From Sequoia sempervirens (lineage: Eukaryota > Streptophyta > Pinopsida > Cupressales > Cupressaceae): 64,000 nucleotides of DNA. The translations under genes were made by a program, and so were the position numbers. The notes beneath the pieces are model-generated. The model was not told where the DNA came from, made no database searches, and saw only the letters and a program-made list of their open reading frames with translations. The stretch spans positions 1 to 64,000 of the forward strand of contig VDFB02321281.1 of assembly GCA_007258455.2 (NCBI GenBank), read 5' to 3'. Below, one piece after another: positions 62,901 to 64,000 of the stretch (position 1 is the stretch's first letter; each line of letters starts with the position of its first letter).

Positions 62901-64000
62901 CTACATAAATTTATTTACGCAAACAATAGGGTTTTTCTACCACTAGATCATAAGTTTAGAAATCGCCTGAAGAATCAATTTGATGGAAAAGTTGAAAATA
63001 GAAGCCCTCCCATGATTATGGGTCTAGGTGATTGGCTTAAGAAGTATGAAGATGTTGAATTGAAAGCTTGGGAGGATTTTTTTGATCAAGGTGATTCAAT
63101 TGAAGAACCATAACAAGTTGTAGTTAATATGCCAAAAGGAATGAAAAGGAAATCCATATTTTATGAGCTCCCTTACTGGAAGGATCTTTTAATATCTCAC
63201 CTATTAGATCCTATGCACATCTTCAAAAATGTCCCAGATTCTATATTTCGACATATATCAAGCAAAGAGAAGGACACCTTGTCTTCGAGGAGAGATATTG
63301 CTCTTTCACGCACCAAAATTGATAGAAAATTTTTGTGGCCAAATAGGGAAAATGAAACATATGTAGAAGCTTCATGGATTTTGAAAAAAAAAGAGATAGA
63401 CAAACTAAAAAATTTCATCCATTCAATAAGGACACCTACTGGCTATGGGTCATAATTGGCTAAAGCTTTTACAGTTGATGGACATATCACATGATTTAAA
63501 ACACATGATTTTCATAATTTTATGAAGGTATTATATATCATCATTTAACATTTACTGGTAACATTGATTAAGTACTAAATATATTTTGATATTTTGTTGT
63601 GTGAGAAAAAAATTACTAATGACCTTTTCATAAATGTGTTTGATAGCATATCATGCCATTGGCAATTAGGGGGGATTCCTGTCTTATAGTTGACTTAAGG
63701 AATGCTATAAGTCGATTGTCAGCATTTACAAGGTATGTGGTTATATGAAATGTTCATGTGTGAGAGACATAGAGATATTATATTGTATTTTAATTTTTGA
63801 CTAAAGTTTCATACTAATTTACTATTCTTATATTAGGTGGGTGACCTCCAAGGAGATCCACGAATGTGAAGTGCCAAAATGGAAGAAGGAAAGTGCATAA
63901 ATTGTATGTGTATTTGAGAAGGAGCTCCCTACAAGTTTCATGGACCTACAAGTCCATTTACTTATACACCTAGTTGATGACATTGAATTGGCGAGTGTCA
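59984..64000 (+). pseudogene. CACTA transposase, Tnp2/Transposase_21 type, decayed and cut by window edge
   Basis: Exons are 59984-60489, 61976-62718, 62830-63527, 63647-63732 and 63837 to the edge, all with GT-AG introns and consistent phases. Exon 1 has an acidic stretch, then KLACTLILLEIKSLFGWSDK, the conserved start of CACTA transposases. Exon 2 has NDCILYRDEYQNKVECP, HIPIISRLQQMFHCKSLAQL and YNIPPWMSVRKEHLMLTLVV. Exon 3 has LLDPMHIFKNVPDSIF. The last exons have MPLAIRG and HLLIHLVDD. This order matches Transposase_21 (PF02992). The enzyme would cut and join the element ends. In-frame stops (for example at 62274, about 62438, 63112 and 63453) disable it. The standard N-terminal Transposase-associated domain is not seen upstream, where the SET-like gene lies. 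Confidence 0.88.
60556..61836. mobile_element. Solo LTR in the first transposase intron
   Basis: The sequence TGTAGACATCGAAAATATAC...GGGTTCGCACA (1281 bp) is flanked by a perfect 5-bp duplication CATTG (60551-60555 and 61837-61841). It has TG...CA ends, no internal element sequence, and TTAATTAAATAAATC-type AT repeats at 60640-60990. A TATA-like CTATAAATGAAGAGC lies at about 61405-61419, probably the LTR promoter. It matches no other LTR in the window. The excision footprint and intact duplication indicate recombination between two LTRs of a once full element. Confidence 0.85.

Larger units (their letters stand above)
49737..64000 (+). mobile_element. CACTA (En/Spm) transposon, left end to window edge
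   Basis: The left terminus begins CACTACAACAAAATAGGC (49737-49754), a CACTA-type terminal repeat, followed by clustered TAGTGCC, TAGCGCC and TAGAGCC words typical of a subterminal region. Inside are the two proteins of this superfamily: a Ptta/TNPA-like gene (minus, about 52.6-55.8 kb) and a Tnp2/Transposase_21 gene (plus, 59984 to beyond 64000). The right terminus is not in the window because the transposase frame is still running at the edge. The extent beyond the left TIR is inferred from gene content; fragments of other elements have entered it. Both transposition genes are broken, so the copy is not autonomous now. Confidence 0.7.

Overview
The window is nuclear DNA of a land plant with a large, transposon-rich genome. 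The support is a spliced plant-type ribosomal protein eL19 gene with a telo-box promoter, an intronless plant gene of the DUF6817 type, and dense chromovirus, copia-like, LINE, hAT and CACTA sequence. The AT-rich composition, a 4.1 kb intron full of transposon debris, LTRs of about 3 kb and old, heavily mutated copies would suit a gymnosperm. That is an inference; no marker here fixes the species.

Layout. At 1-8 kb there is AT-rich DNA with one intact intronless gene (1513-2775) and a short degenerate copia-type LTR element (5278-7318). At 8-13.3 kb lies the eL19 gene (five exons, 8149-13296). Its first intron holds an intact hAT-type MITE (9379-9713, perfect 8-bp target duplication) and a LINE ORF1 remnant with a CCHC zinc knuckle. 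From 13.3 to 18 kb I see only intergenic DNA and a 93-bp tandem repeat.

From 18 to 44.3 kb there is one nested transposon block. A minus-strand Ty3/gypsy chromovirus (17975-44344, target duplication TTATC) was split in its protease by a plus-strand LTR element (24358-39160, duplication ATCTT/ATCCT). That second element carries two insertions of its own: an unclassified 4.76 kb element with a long decayed ORF (25258-30019, duplication AAAGG) inside its 5' LTR, and a truncated plus-strand chromovirus (about 31690-36876) inside its body. At 44656-49498 follows a non-autonomous minus-strand LTR element (duplication GTGCC) with a repeat-containing ORF, itself carrying a probable solo LTR.

From 49737 to the end the sequence reads as one large CACTA (En/Spm) transposon whose right end is outside the window. 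It has a CACTA terminus, a 12-bp tandem array next to it, a decayed Ptta/TNPA-like gene on the minus strand, and a decayed Tnp2-type (Transposase_21) gene on the plus strand. Between these two divergent genes is a spliced SET-domain-like ORF, closed only by three TGA codons. This CACTA plus SET-domain arrangement is the most interesting candidate for something undescribed. The transposase intron carries a solo LTR (60556-61836, duplication CATTG).

Only the DUF6817-type gene and eL19 look like functional host genes. All other coding sequence is transposon-derived and broken, often by stops of the kind expected from loss of methylated cytosine.
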